Below, one piece after another: positions 32,757 to 43,588 of a stretch of DNA of 64,000 nucleotides. Under the pieces are notes generated by a model. The model had not been told where the DNA came from, searched no databases, and saw nothing but the letters and a program-made list of their open reading frames with translations. The position numbers and the translations under genes are program-made. The DNA is taken from contig CAJQUW010011512.1 in NCBI GenBank assembly GCA_907163375.1, forward strand, positions 248,001-312,000, read 5' to 3'. Numbering within the stretch: the first letter of the stretch is position 1; each line of letters starts with the position of its first letter. The stretch comes from Prostheceraeus crozeri. Lineage: Eukaryota; Platyhelminthes; Polycladida; Euryleptidae.

Positions 32757-33873
32757 ATGATCTTCACAAGTCAATGCAATATCAAAGTTTGACTCTACTG
32801 TCCTATTTGAATATATTCAAATCATTTGAGTGATTGTTACTCGATTGTATGGACTACATCGCATTTTTTGAGCTGTAATATGGCTGTATAGCAATATGGT
32901 TGCGGCTTGTAGTGAGCTGTATATGGTTGGGGGAATTTCCCAATTCTGGCAGAAATGTTGTCATTCAGATGACATTGGCTATGGAATCAGGTACACAAGT
33001 CTTCGTTTTCGGTAATAAATTGATTAACTGATTTTGATTATTCTTAATCTCTATTTTATGAATTTCTCGTGAGAATTCACACTTTATGTGACTGAGAACT
33101 CAAGAACTCCAGGCCTCGTTATCGCTCACGAATTGTTTTAGGTGAAAATTGGTCGTTAATATGGCAATGGCGTTTTTTAATTCAAAAGATTTTTCTTACA
33201 GCACCTCTACCGCCTCATTCAAGGCAAATTTATAGCTTTTTGATGGCAAACTCTCATTGAATTCATTGCCTATTTCACTTCATATTCATCTGCTATTTCT
33301 TTAGTACTTGTCCGAAATGTTTATGTAATAAAATTTTCACTTTTTATAGCAGAAACGCAAGCTTGAGAAAGCAAAAGTGCATTCGTGTTTACTTCTGAGG
33401 GACTGCTTACTCAAAAACAGTAGAAAAACATGGAGCAATATTTACGATTCCACTCATCACTAGCGATGACAATAGTCGAATGGCTTTCAATAACTGCATA
33501 CGCTAGGCCTCACCTGGCAATAATTCAGCATGCTAGCAGTATGCCACGTAGCGCAGGAGCAGCCATATACAATGGCATACGAAAACAGAAAATGAACATA
33601 TCGTCCAGATCTGGTTTTTTACTCATAATTATTCCCCTATTTTCCCAGTACATTCGATCATTGCGGCATCATTATTAGGAACCATTTAATAGATTTTTAG
33701 TCAAAATTTGGTAAAACGTCATATTCCTAAGAAATGTGGATTTAAAGAATAAAGATCAGCGAATTATGGTAAATGAATGCCAGCATAAGAAAGTTCACAC
33801 ACTAAATATGTCGCACAGTAATTTTCATATGATTCTAGCGACATTTCATGCTTCTCAATCGAGATAATGCTTA
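32757..33873. other. No gene recognised
   Basis: An 82-codon frame at 33430-33678 resembles nothing. No repeat ends were seen. Confidence 0.5.
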
Positions 33874-34068
33874 GGTCTCCGTGACACAGTGGTTACGTGC
33901 TTGGCCTGGCGATCTTTTTGGTCGTGTGGTCGAGCCCTAAAGGTGTCATTAGAAGTCGGGGTGAAGGGCATTCGGACTAAAAGTACTACAACGTTGCAGA
34001 AACGTCTGACTATGTCAGCTCTGTCCAAGCCCCAGTATGGGGGAGTAGTGTCGTTAAAGTTTCATTCT
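33874..34068 (+). mobile_element. SINE-B copy, plus orientation
   Basis: GGTCTCCGTGACACAGTGG head, GTGGTCGAGCCC B box, GTGTCATTAGAAGTCGG, GTCTGACTATGTCAGC, CCAGTATGGGGGAGTAGTG and GTTAAAGTTTCATTC at the 3' end. It faces the next copy tail to tail. Confidence 0.88.
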
Positions 34069-34140
34069 TTTCGGAACAATGCTTCAGCAGTATAGGGGAC
34101 AAATCAGCCACCGGCAATTCGATGCTCTTCAGACCTTAGT

Positions 34141-34336
34141 GTGATGATGATGATGATGAATGTTTTAACGTTAGTGTAGGCTTGGACAGTGCTGACATAG
34201 TCAGACTTTAATCTGGAGCGTTGTGATCTTTCAGTCCGGATGCCCGTCCTGCCGACTTCCATTGACAGTTTCAGGACTCGATCTCTGAACCAAGAGATTG
34301 CTAGGCCAAGCACTTAACCACTGTACCACGGAGACC
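34141..34336 (-). mobile_element. SINE-B copy, minus orientation, with CAT-repeat tail
   Basis: Complete copy read on the minus strand from 34336 (GGTCTCCGTGGTACAGTGG) to a tail of five or so CAT units (34141-34160), which shows the native 3' end of the family. Only 72 bp separate it from the plus-strand copy before it, so the two form a large imperfect inverted repeat. The LINE that follows lies on the same strand. Confidence 0.88.
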
Positions 34337-34494
34337 ACAGTGTTGGAATGTCAGTGTGAATAAGTTTTTTTAACTGAATTTTCACCCCTAGCACAGCTAT
34401 GAGCCATGAATTAAGCTAGGGGTTACTCAATGAAAAGTAACAAATTGTATTATTTTAAATAAATAAAATTAAAAAAACAGATCTTCTAATCTGA

Positions 34495-34952
34495 TTAAGC
34501 TGTCCCCATCAGAAACATATTCGCACGCCTCTTGAAAGTATCAAGATTGTATTGATCAGGGAAAGTGGTCTGGGGAAGCTGATTCCAAAGCTGTGCCGAG
34601 AAAAGCTTTTCGAGCGACTCACAGTACGTGCGCGTTCTAAGCTCACATTATAGCATGTGAGTGCATCAGCTCTGCGTGTGCTTCTGGAGAAGATCTTAGG
34701 TTTGGGTACGCACTCATTTACTGCAGAGCTGCTTCTACCGAAATAGTACCCGTAGAAGAGACTGAGTGAAGCAACATCCCGTCTGACGGAGAGCGGCTGC
34801 AACTTACTAGCAAGTTTTTCACCCATGAGATTCTTGACATGTTTCTCAACCCGTTAAAGGAGGTTAAGATGCGTTTGTGGGGCGCCTGCCCACAGATGAC
34901 AACAATACTCCATCAGAGGACGAATAGTGGACTTGTAAAGATACCAGACAGT
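34495..34952 (-). pseudogene. LINE ORF2, C-terminal tail
   Basis: In frame with the previous part after the TAG: YLYKSTIRPLMEYCCHLWAG, a TAA at 34854-34856, then KLASKLQPLSVRRDVASLSL, FYGYYFGR, KIFSRSTRRAD and SRSKSF. One T missing from a short run (34601-34604, A on the plus strand) shifts the frame, after which [18 protein letters not shown] and [13 protein letters not shown] run to a natural stop at 34495-34497. The LWNxLP and FKRR patterns mark the end of this class of protein. Frame breaks are visible but each is small, so the insertion is of moderate age. Confidence 0.9.
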
Positions 34953-35528
34953 CTATGGTGGAATATAGCTGCTGGCACGATAGAGACCACCAATGCGTTG
35001 AGCTGCCTGCTTGCTAATGGATTGGATGTACGGTTTCCATGACAAGTCTTTCGTAACCGACAATCCAAGGAAGGAGATGGAATCTTGTTCTCTGATCCTA
35101 TTATCTGACATCTTAATGCTATGATCATCATCTCCTTTAAGTCGTGAGTGCAGAATACTCTGAGTTTTTGAAGGATTGAAGGAAACAAGCCAATTGGCGC
35201 CCCATTCTGAGACCCTGCGTAAGTCTTCATTAAGAACGTCGCATAACTGCTGACGTTGCTGAGTGTTTTTAGCGAGTCGCTCATTGGAATTGAAGAGTGT
35301 TGTGTCATCTGCATACATCACCAATTTACTCACTAGGCAGTCTGGGAGGTCGTTGATGTACAGCAGAAAAAGAGTGGGTCCCAAAATTGACCCTTGAGGA
35401 ACTCCTGCATTGAAAAACTTGGTGGAAGACTTTTGGGCATCTAAGACGACAGATATCTGCCGGTCACTAAGGAAAGAAGCAAGAAGTTTGTGGTGTTGAT
35501 CAGCAACTCCATAGGACTTTAGCTTCAT
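34953..35528 (-). pseudogene. LINE ORF2, C-terminal reverse transcriptase
   Basis: 191 codons that resume after the break: MKLKSYGV, AGVPQGSILGPTLFLLYIN, then the YADD box of motif C (MYADDTTLF), then FNPSKTQSI and ISFLGLSVTKDLSW. YADD is the metal-binding centre of the polymerase and is intact. The frame ends at a TAG codon (34953-34955) after YIPP, where related proteins read on; translation in the same frame continues through YLYKSTIRP. Confidence 0.93.
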
Positions 35529-35540
35529 AAGGAGCCCCGT

Positions 35541-36640
35541 ATATCCAAGGAAATATCCAAGGCAACTGATCTCGTCTCACCTTGTCTGTCAAGGAAACGA
35601 CTCACATGTTCAGTGACATATGAAAGAAGATCTGCAGTTGATCGAGAGTGCCTGAAGCCATACTGTTCTTCTGATAGAAGGTTCCGAGTTTCAAGAAAGT
35701 TAACAATGTGTTGGTTAATCACTGCTTCAAAAATCTTGCCAGCAATTGGAAGCAGGCTGATAGGACGGTAACTAGATGGAAGAGATGAGTCAGAACCTTT
35801 CTTTGGAACTGGAACCACGGAAGCTACTTTCCAACAAGAGGGAAACTCACCGGTGGATACACATCTACTGAACAGTTTAGATAAAAGTGGAGAAAGCTCA
35901 GGTGAGAGATACTTGAAGACCGAAACCGGGATGCCATCTGGTCCACTAGACTTAGAGCTATCGAGACCGGCGATGATCTTTTTGACGTTTCGGACTGTGA
36001 CTGAAGGAGGACTAACTGTCTCATCAGTGCGCGTGGGAATTGGAGGTGGAATTCTACCTCCATCGTCTAATGACGAATTCTTCGCAAACTCCTTGCAAAG
36101 AAGCTCGGCTTTGTCTGCTGAGGTTGTCGCCATAGAAGTACCGACTTCGGCATGACGGAGTGCTGGGATGGAGGATTTGTTCCTATTGGTGACACTGTTG
36201 TAAATCCTCCAGAAGTCCTTAGAGCCAAGCTTTTGGGTAGCAATGGATTTCCGTACATACAAAGCGTAACGGCTTTTGGCCTGATGTATGTGTTCCTTGC
36301 AATGTCTACGTGCGGTTTTGTACAATTCAAGATTGCCAGCGCTACTGTCACGCTCATACTTATGGAAAAAGTGGTCACGCTGGCAACTTGCAGCTGCACA
36401 TTCTGGTGTAAGCCAAGGTTGTGAGTGGGGCTTCATTTGGAAAGTACGGTGAGGAATGTAGGCCAACATCCCTATCTGAAGCCACTCTGTCAGTTCTTGC
36501 GCCGACTTGTGGACGTTCTCGCTCAGAATCAAATTCTCAGCTTGAACTTGACTAAGAAAAGTGCGGAAGCCACACCAGTCTGCTTTGGAGAATTGATAAA
36601 CTGTTCTATGGAAGGGTGCAGACGGTGGTGAGGAAATCTG
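35541..36640 (-). pseudogene. LINE ORF2, linker and N-terminal reverse transcriptase
   Basis: An open frame beginning upstream, but genuine LINE sequence starts only near 36640 (SSPPSAPFHRTVYQF); the first 130 codons of that frame are an out-of-register reading of the endonuclease. The linker is followed by reverse transcriptase motifs: LDSSKSSGPDGIP, WKVASVVPVPKKG, YRPISLLPIAGKIFE, EEQYGFRHSRST and finally SVALDIS. At this point, exactly where motif A with its catalytic Asp should follow, the frame breaks. Two copies of ATATCCAAGG (35541-35550 and 35553-35562, plus-strand spelling) lie at the break. By spacing about 16 bases have been lost. Confidence 0.92.
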
Positions 36641-37340
36641 TTTGCCAGTGCAAGTTGCCAGAAGTAACCTTGTGTGAAAAACAAGTTGGATTTGAGGTGA
36701 GAAACAGGTCAAGGAGATATCCAGTATCCCCAGCTCGGTCTGGCACTCTGGTAGGACAAGTGACAATTTGACTGAGGTTGTGAGAGACAGCGAAATCCTG
36801 GGCTGCCTGACCGGAGAGATCGGTGGTGCGTGAGTGCACAAGCCAGTCAACATTGTGCACGTTGAAGTCACCAAAAACGGCAACTTCAGCGCTGAGATAC
36901 TCTTGTAGAAGAGAATCGATCTTGTCAGAAAGAACATTGAAAATATCCGCATTAGTTGATGGAGAGCGGTATAGGAAAAATAGAAGAAGAGTAGTCTTCT
37001 GCAGCGGCGCAATGAAGGCAAGATACTCATGCCTTGGATCCCCTGAGCTACGAAGCCTTCTCAAGGAAAGGCTTGTCTTGGTATAGACTCCAAGACCATG
37101 ACAATGTGCTTTATCCATCCGGTGAAATATGTATCCATCACGTGTAACGTCGCTTGATGACACACTGGGATCTAACCTGGTTTCCGACAGGGCTAGAAGA
37201 TCTGGTGACTTACCTTGCAGGAAGATGTTGATGTCGTCGCAATTGGACCTCAGTCCTCTTACGTTGCTGAAGCCGATCCTGAGAGGGGTTTTGAGCTTGA
37301 CGGCTTGACTACGTCTCTTGTGTGTCTTTCTCATTTTCAT
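36606..37340 (-). pseudogene. LINE ORF2, AP-type endonuclease domain
   Basis: From the ATG at 37340, 244 codons. Motifs of apurinic-like LINE endonucleases are in order: SNVRGL (residues 25-30) with the metal-site Asn, LSETRLD (51-57) with the catalytic Glu, YRSPS (124-128), GDFNVHNVDW (157-166) and LDLFLTSNP (210-218). The last expected motif, with Ser-Asp-His, is missing: after SHKVTSGN the frame goes out of register and ends, so the catalytic His is lost. The enzyme would nick target DNA to prime reverse transcription. The true frame resumes in another register at about 36640. Confidence 0.92.
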
Positions 37341-38300
37341 AATTTATTCATTATTCATAATTATACTGTACAACAAAGTGATACAAGAAACTTTGGAAGG
37401 CATCAGAAAAACTTAAATAAGCACAACAAAGCTGCAATAAATAATACGCAAAGAATACACTTATAGGCACAGTTCATGTCGCAAGAGCTTGAAGAAACCC
37501 AAATGAGAACCCCTTTGCCGTAACAATGGGTATAAGTCAGGTAGGCCACAGAGGAACCGGATACAGCTACACGGGCTAAACCCCTCAGTAAAGCTATCCA
37601 CGCATGTCCGTGGCAGTGGAACTGTACCGCCTTTTTTCGAGCAGTTGACCGGGCCTGCCTCCCAGAGCATTACCAGTGGGTTCGGAACCCTCGAACTACC
37701 TGACGCCCGTATGCCGTGAATACGTTGGATCTGTCACACCTTAACCTGCAACAAATGAGGAAGTGCAAAAGAGAGTAGTGGAAGGAAGTTCGATCACAAA
37801 TGAGCCAAATAAGTACCATGCCCAAAAACCTGATTCAACAACATGAAACATCTGATGACTGTTCATATCTCGCAAACCAGGGGGTGGTGTTAATTGGGAC
37901 GGCCGAAGCCTACCACACATTTAAAATAAACAAACGTGGAGAAAAAGAATGAAAAATTAATCAAACATACTCGTAAATAAATTCAATGACCAGCAAAATA
38001 AAAATAATATTCCAGAGCCTGCTAGTTAGCCGGAGCACGGTCACAAACCGCCGACAATAAACCTTTCCGACAAGGTAGAACCCAAAGAAGCATGAGCTTC
38101 AGACGACAAAGCCTTATTGCGACTCCGTTTTCACCTTTTCAACGCTTTGAGGCCGCAGGTTGAGTGAGAAAGGGAAGTTAAGTGAGTTAAGCAAAGTCAT
38201 TGGCACCACTCGGACCGCCACCTCGGAAACATCACCGCTCCACGAATTTGATCATCATGCTCCATGGATAAACACGGCGCTCGAAATCTTGAATTGGACC
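37341..38300 (-). other. Probable 5' untranslated region of the LINE
   Basis: Sequence upstream of the ORF2 start (on the minus strand) stays distinctly GC-richer than the host DNA until about 38300, then drops to the AT-rich background. Frames in it (for example 37461-37670) have no zinc knuckle or coiled coil, so I see no ORF1. The 5' limit is judged by composition only. Confidence 0.4.
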
Positions 38301-39038
38301 AAACAAATACGCGTGTAATCAAATATTCTCTGCTCAGTTCACGCATTAACAAATTGCAGGTTGCCTACTCGTTCCCTAGAAACCGGAAGAGAAACACAAT
38401 TTAGATGTTTATTATTGTTGCTGCTTTCTCTTAAGATGAAAGTATAATTTCATGTTTTAACTGCGAACCTGCCATACACTGTCTCAGCCTCAACAATTAG
38501 GAAAATAATTCTCATTTTCGATGAAGCTCTAATTGTAAAACTGAAGCTGTCCAAAAGCACTGGGAAATGGAAATGTCAATCAATGAATAAAATCTTGACA
38601 AAAGAATGTGAAATATTAGATCTGAATATTTTTCTATGCACTTCATGCCAGCCATTTGCCCATGAGACAATGCTCTTCTGCCTGTAGCAAGGGATAGAGA
38701 TTTTTTCGCGTTGAAGATTTGATTTTGTAGCCTTCCTGATTCAATTGAATAGAAATGTCATGGTCTAGTCATTATTCATTTAGTTATGCTGCTTAAGAAA
38801 CCTTCACTTCATCTCATCCAGGCTATCTAATTTATATTGATCACTAAATTCCAAATATTCTTAATTGTTATCCCTGGAAATTTCACAGTCACCTGTTTTT
38901 GCAAGAGATATGCTGAGTTTCCTAATACTATTCACAGTTGACATCAACATTGATGTATTTCGTCGGTGCCTAGCTGACTTTGTCATTATATTTGAATAGT
39001 CTAATTTGATTGAGTTATAGCGAAGTTCATTGCTCATT
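38301..39038. other. No gene recognised
   Basis: AT-rich spacer between the LINE and the next SINE-B copy. Confidence 0.5.
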
Positions 39039-39231
39039 GGTCTCCGTGACACAGTGGTTGAGTGATTGGCCTAGCTATCTTTAGGTCCAGAGGTCGAGCC
39101 CCGAGAGTGTCATTGGAAGTCGGCAGGAAGGGCGTGTACTAAAAGATCACAACGCTCCATATTAAAGTCCGACTGTGTCAGCACCTTCGAAGCCCCCAGC
39201 ATGGGGGAGCAGTGACGTTAAACCATCATAT
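39039..39231 (+). mobile_element. SINE-B copy, plus orientation
   Basis: GGTCTCCGTGACACAGTGG head, CCAGAGGTCGAGCCCCGAG B box, GTGTCATTGGAAGTCGGCAG, GTCCGACTGTGTCAGCACC, CATGGGGGAGCAGTGACG and a CATCAT end. About 15 bases are lost between GGGCG and ACTAAAAG. Confidence 0.85.
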
Positions 39232-39735
39232 AACGAAGCTCACTGCTCAATTGACGTTGACTCCACTTCGAAATACGGATATTTACAACCCTAAGCCAAT
39301 CATGATCATGGGAGTTCATACTTTTAACCAACACATACAATTAAGACCGCGCTCTCTTTCTTTCAACGGAAAAGCTCAAATTGATAAGCTGACTAGAATC
39401 TGGCTATGGACACTACATTACTTTATTTGACGATTCATATTCAATCAATGAATTCAATGTTTGGTCAACATGAATGATCTTTATGCTCAAATGTTCTAAA
39501 AATGGAAAACCGTTGACGCAATTGGCTTCTTGGACGAGCCTTAACTTCATTTTCTCTCTTCCAGTGACCATGAAATCTATCACAACCTGTCTAATTACTT
39601 TCTTTAGTATTTCATCTTAAAGCATTTTCTACTCTGCATGTACCAGGCCTATATAATTAAGAAATCTGGAGAAAAGTCCTTCTGATTGATGTTATGTTTT
39701 ATATTAAAAAAAACTAAAATTAAAAACTAGGCCTA
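39232..39735. other. Nothing recognised
   Basis: AT-rich spacer with no supported gene or repeat ends. Confidence 0.5.
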
Positions 39736-39737
39736 TA

Positions 39738-40360
39738 CAGTGCATCTTCGATTATCCGGACGTAATTTTAGAATCCGTTCGATTCTCTGTGATTTCATCA
39801 AAACATGTAGGCTACATAATGGAATCGAATGTTCATTTTAGCACTGCTCTCCTTTTTGAGATAATACATACACACGAATAACTCTTGCTTTACCTGCATC
39901 TCATTGGCTCATTGTGCGGTTCTCTCATTTCTCTGAGCCAAATATAAGGCAATCAACTAGCTAATTGGAGCATTGCTAAGTAGGCTACGCATGCTAGTCA
40001 AAGTTGGGATACAGCTTTGATGAATCATTTTTTATTCATTGTCTCAGTTCACGGTCATGGTATACGTGTGTACTTTAATAGTAACGACAGTGAGAATGTA
40101 GCAAAACGTACAACTTATGCTCATTATTTCATTAAAAAGTCGAAGTACCGGAACCAAAAAATGTCAAATATTATATTCTAGGTAGATATGCAGGATAGAT
40201 ACATGCAAAAAATATTCTAGGGGGTTTGTGGTATATAATCAAATGTCTTTGACCCGAGCCCCACAAGCTTTTGCAAATATGGAATTTAAAAATTCTCTTA
40301 CCCGGATCTTTAGCTGACCTATTCGGTTTTTTGACCATCCGGATAATTGAAGATGCACTG
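39738..40360. mobile_element. pogo/Tc1-like MITE
   Basis: A 623-bp sequence with terminal inverted repeats of about 25 bp: CAGTGCATCTTCGATTATCC on the left and CAGTGCATCTTCAATTATCC read inward from the right, with two mismatches overall. Ends of the type CAGT...TCGATTATCCGGA are typical of pogo/Tigger-type elements. The left flank is TA but the right flank reads CG, so the expected TA duplication is only half preserved. No coding sequence is visible. Confidence 0.65.
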
Positions 40361-41452
40361 CGGATCTATTCGCAGTTCCCTAGCCGTCAGTATCATCAAT
40401 GTTTAGTTAGGGATTGTTAAATTTTCTTTTCACACGTAAAAACAGTCACCAAAATCAATTGCAGGATGTTTCCATGCCAATACACTAGTTGCATCATTTC
40501 ACTTGAATCGTCTCCGAATTCCAGAAATTTACAAAAATTTACAATAGTCAAGATATGAAATTCTTCAAAGGCATATGGTTCATTATGTAATCACTACATG
40601 TGTCATGGATCGCGAGCTAACGGTACCGACTAAGCCGCCTCGCGGTCTCTGTCGGCAGCAGCAGATGGGTTAATAGTCTGCCAGCAACTTAAACAGCGGT
40701 GTAACATAAATCTTGTTCAAATTGTGTAGCACTCAAGTATTTGAATTCCAAATTGGTTTGATTGCGGCTCAAAATGAACCTTCGATGAAGAAATTGCAGA
40801 ATTTGAAGTCTTATATTTTTGATGTCTGAATATTAATCTTTTGATTCAGATCTGCACGTTGCAACCTCATCAAACAAATCACTCTAGCATCATCATTCAT
40901 GCTTCTGCACAAGTTACAGCTGCGTTTTTACAACTGATTTCTTTTATCTACATGCCTGAGTGCCAGAATTGGAGTATAACTTTCCAGTTAGATAATTACG
41001 ACAGCATCAATTCTCGCTCAGTTCGTAGACCAAATTATATCTCATCTCTGTTCATCAGTCTTTAGCACTGATCTGCAGTATGCTGCGGTCGTATAGATCA
41101 TTTGGCCGACTTGGCAAAGAGGAACGAAAATAATCGATACAGGTGCATCAAGTTGTCTGATTAATAATGCCTTCGTTCTGATGTTCAGTTGAGCGTGAAC
41201 CATCACGCATCCATCTCAGATAAATATCAGATGTTTAGAATGATTCCAGCATGTGTTTGTGGGAGCTGTTATCAACTTTGTTGTAGCTCGCAGATCCTCG
41301 AGATGATTTTCAAATAACAAATCACTGACTTTAAAATTTGTAATGTCCTTAGAATGTACTCTCTCAACAGTGCAACTCGTGCAGAGGCCCGTGGATAAAT
41401 TTGATGTTAAATTATAGCCAAGTACGAAAAAACAGCCCATGAGCTTCTAAGG
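40361..41452. other. No gene; one possible exon-like frame
   Basis: A 74-codon frame at 40841-41065 follows TTTTGATTCAG and contains VTAAFLQLISFIYMPECQNW; it matches nothing known. A TCGCGAGCTAACGGTACC stretch at 40611-40655 looks, on the minus strand, like the 5' half of a tRNA, without a B box. Confidence 0.3.
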
Positions 41453-42387
41453 CAGCGGTTCTCAAACTCTGGGTAATTGCCCAAAGTAAGGTAAAATTAG
41501 AATATTTTTTGGGTAAGGAATGAATTTTTAAATAAAGTAAGATTAAGAAAGGTCCATTTCTTTATTCCATTACCTTACAAGATAGACTAAGGGCGTAGAT
41601 CGACTGAGGGGGCTCCATTCTCTCATTGTCTACGAGCGCGGCATACATGACATGATAATATTGTAGCTGCGTAACGTACTACACTGATTCACGAACATCT
41701 TCAAGAGCTTCAAACAATGCTAGACAACTACTACTGTCCAAAAGCACAGCATAACACAGATGTCTGGGTTAAGCAGCCATTTGCTTCTCGTGAATAATGT
41801 ATCGAGGACAGCGATAATATAAAGGACGAATTCGTCCAACTACGAGCCGATGAGGTAAGTAAGGAGGAGTTCTTCGAGTTGAGAACTTCCGGCGTTTTGG
41901 TTGTCAATGAGTGAAGTTCATCCACAGCTGTTCCAAAGAGCTCTTAAAGTGTTGCTGCCTTTCCCGACCATATATCTGTGTGAGTCTGGTTCTTCACCGT
42001 TCTTTCATATGAAAGATAAATATCGAGTGCGCCAGGAAGCTGGGACTGACCTGAGGCTGACTCTATCAAAGACATGTCCTCGTATTGATCATCTGATCTC
42101 CAAAAAGCAATTACACTCTTCTCACTGACAGGATTCAATGGAACAATTTTTGATTCGTTGAAATTTGATAATCTAGTTTTGTGTTTACATGTGCTGTATG
42201 TATGCATTATTCTGATAGCTTATTTTACATGTTTCAGATTGCATTGTGTAAAATAAGATAAAGATTATTGTAAAATGCTGCTTTATAGTTCAGTTCTGGT
42301 TCGTGAATACATTGTAGAAAATAACGGGTAATTGGTAGTCTCGGTGTACAAAGTGGGTAATCTCGATAAAAAGTTTGAGAACCGCTG
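41453..42387. mobile_element. hAT transposon (Buster/ZBED5-like), internally deleted
   Basis: A 935-bp element. Both ends are CAGCGGTTCTCAAACT (16 of 16 bases identical), a classical animal hAT terminus. The flanks are TTCTAAGG (41445-41452) and TTCAAAGG (42388-42395), an 8-bp duplication with one change. Inside, on the plus strand, is the C-terminal part of the transposase; the remainder is gone. It therefore shows directly which autonomous type produced it. Confidence 0.88.
41762..42128 (+). pseudogene. hAT transposase C-terminus (ZBED5-like)
   Basis: Two blocks in neighbouring frames. First comes VWVKQPFASRE, a stop, then a block with KDEFVQLRADEVSKEEFFEL (41762-41911). Second is RALKVLLPFPTIYLCESG, DKYRV, DLRLTLSKTCPRIDHLISKK and a natural stop after SSH at 42126-42128. 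This order matches the C-terminal half of ZBED5/Buster-type proteins (FPxLAxxAl, LLPFxTTYLCExxFS, dlRvALSxxxPRIxxLxxxkQxQxSH). One in-frame stop and at least one frameshift are present. The BED finger and catalytic core are missing. Confidence 0.85.
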
Positions 42388-43416
42388 TTCAAAGGGTTGA
42401 AATTAAGTGCTTATTGATCAACTTCACTTCCACCAAATGTATTAAGCACGACTTAGAATACGGAAAGCAGTTGCAAAGGTTCAGTCTCAGATAGCATCTC
42501 AGTCTTTATGAAAAGAATGAGAGAATGGTACTATTCATTGTCGTTGTACTTCTTCAGATAATGTCTATTCCTGTATGAACTGCATCGAATCCTTTCTCAT
42601 GGTGCAGAATTCATGCATATACGAGTATTTACGCAAATTAATTGATGGATGCAAACGCTAACTGATACACTGATGTCGCAAAGACACACAACAGACAGTG
42701 CGAATAGCTTATTTTCCAAAATCTTGTAATGCCATAAATGTTTCCTCGTCGATGAATAATATTCTTCAAACTTCTTTGTCGCCGAAAGTAACTGGATACA
42801 TGAGCTTCAAAGTAAATTTAGCTCACAATATTTCCGAATTTACTAGCTTTTTGTTATTAACATTGTAAGATAAGGAAATTTTATCATCTCAAGCACTAGG
42901 AATGCAAGAAAATCCTCAAAATACTCACTGGGTATCAACAATTCTTTGCATTCCATCAACAACATTAGTATATTACGTTTATGAATGTTGAATATTCAAT
43001 AATTATAACCAATATATCACAGATCATCACAACAATAATCATTTGCAAAATTCACCAAAACAAATATCCATCGCGGTCGTTCATTAAATGTCATATAATA
43101 CCCATTGTTCAGAAAGCATTTCATTGTCATTGCGATTTTCAGATATTCAATGGTATTCATACTTCACATTCATTATAGTAGGGATGCCGGCGACAGCTAC
43201 CCGTGAGACAAAGCCACTATCGACCGTTGACCATGAGCATTAAAACTGTTCTCGACCATTTTTGGGCTACATGTATGTGTATAACCGATCGTAAAGCATA
43301 CAATTTCAATTGTAACCTCACATTGAACATCACATTTAAACTGTAGTCAATCGTTACCCATTACAATATACATGTTGCCGACCGTTGCCCGGTTAAGTTG
43401 TAATATCACAACTCCG
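42388..43416. other. No gene recognised
   Basis: AT-rich spacer between the hAT element and a SINE-B copy. Confidence 0.5.
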
Positions 43417-43588
43417 CCAACGTGGACTTGGACTTTGCAGATAAAGTAAGACTTTGGCTGGAGCGGTGTGATGCTTTTAGTTCGGATGCCCTTCCTCCCG
43501 ACTTCCAATGACACCTTTAGGGTCCGACCTTAGGACGAAAGCGCTCGCTAGACCAAGCAAGCACTTAACTGCTGTGCTGTTAATAGAC
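43417..43588 (-). mobile_element. SINE-B copy, minus orientation, diverged
   Basis: Landmarks on the minus strand: head lost beyond GCACAGCAGTTAAGTGC, then AGGTCGGACCC-like B box, GTGTCATTGGAAGTCGGGAGG, and AGTCTTACTTTATCTGC. The 3' core is shortened. Confidence 0.75.

Larger units (their letters stand above)
34365..37340 (-). mobile_element. CR1/Jockey-type LINE, inactivated
   Basis: A non-LTR retrotransposon copy with one long ORF2 region in the order endonuclease, linker, reverse transcriptase, C-terminal tail, then a short 3' untranslated region. That region contains an 8-bp stem (CCCCTAGC at 34385-34392, GCTAGGGG at 34415-34422) before ATTCAG. Lesions I can see: a small deletion and frameshift at the end of the endonuclease (near 36650), a deletion and frameshift in the reverse transcriptase (35541-35562), stops at 34953-34955 (TAG) and 34854-34856 (TAA), and a one-base loss at about 34601-34604. 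GC content is clearly higher than the host DNA. The clade is inferred from general layout and tail, not from a tree. Confidence 0.93.

Noticed and set aside
36152-36631. Plus-strand open frames across the LINE (35853-36155, 36152-36424, 36425-36631, 36823-37086).
   Set aside because: Antisense shadows of the LINE ORF2, which has recognisable motifs on the minus strand.
40611-40655. Minus-strand sequence resembling the 5' half of a tRNA (GGCTTAGTCGGTACCG).
   Set aside because: No B box or acceptor-stem partner follows.
41127-41150. A frame reading IIDTGASSCLI, like the active site of a retroviral-type aspartic protease.
   Set aside because: Only about 15 codons fit, a stop lies just upstream and another just downstream, and no other LTR-retrotransposon domain or LTR is nearby. 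Probably chance.
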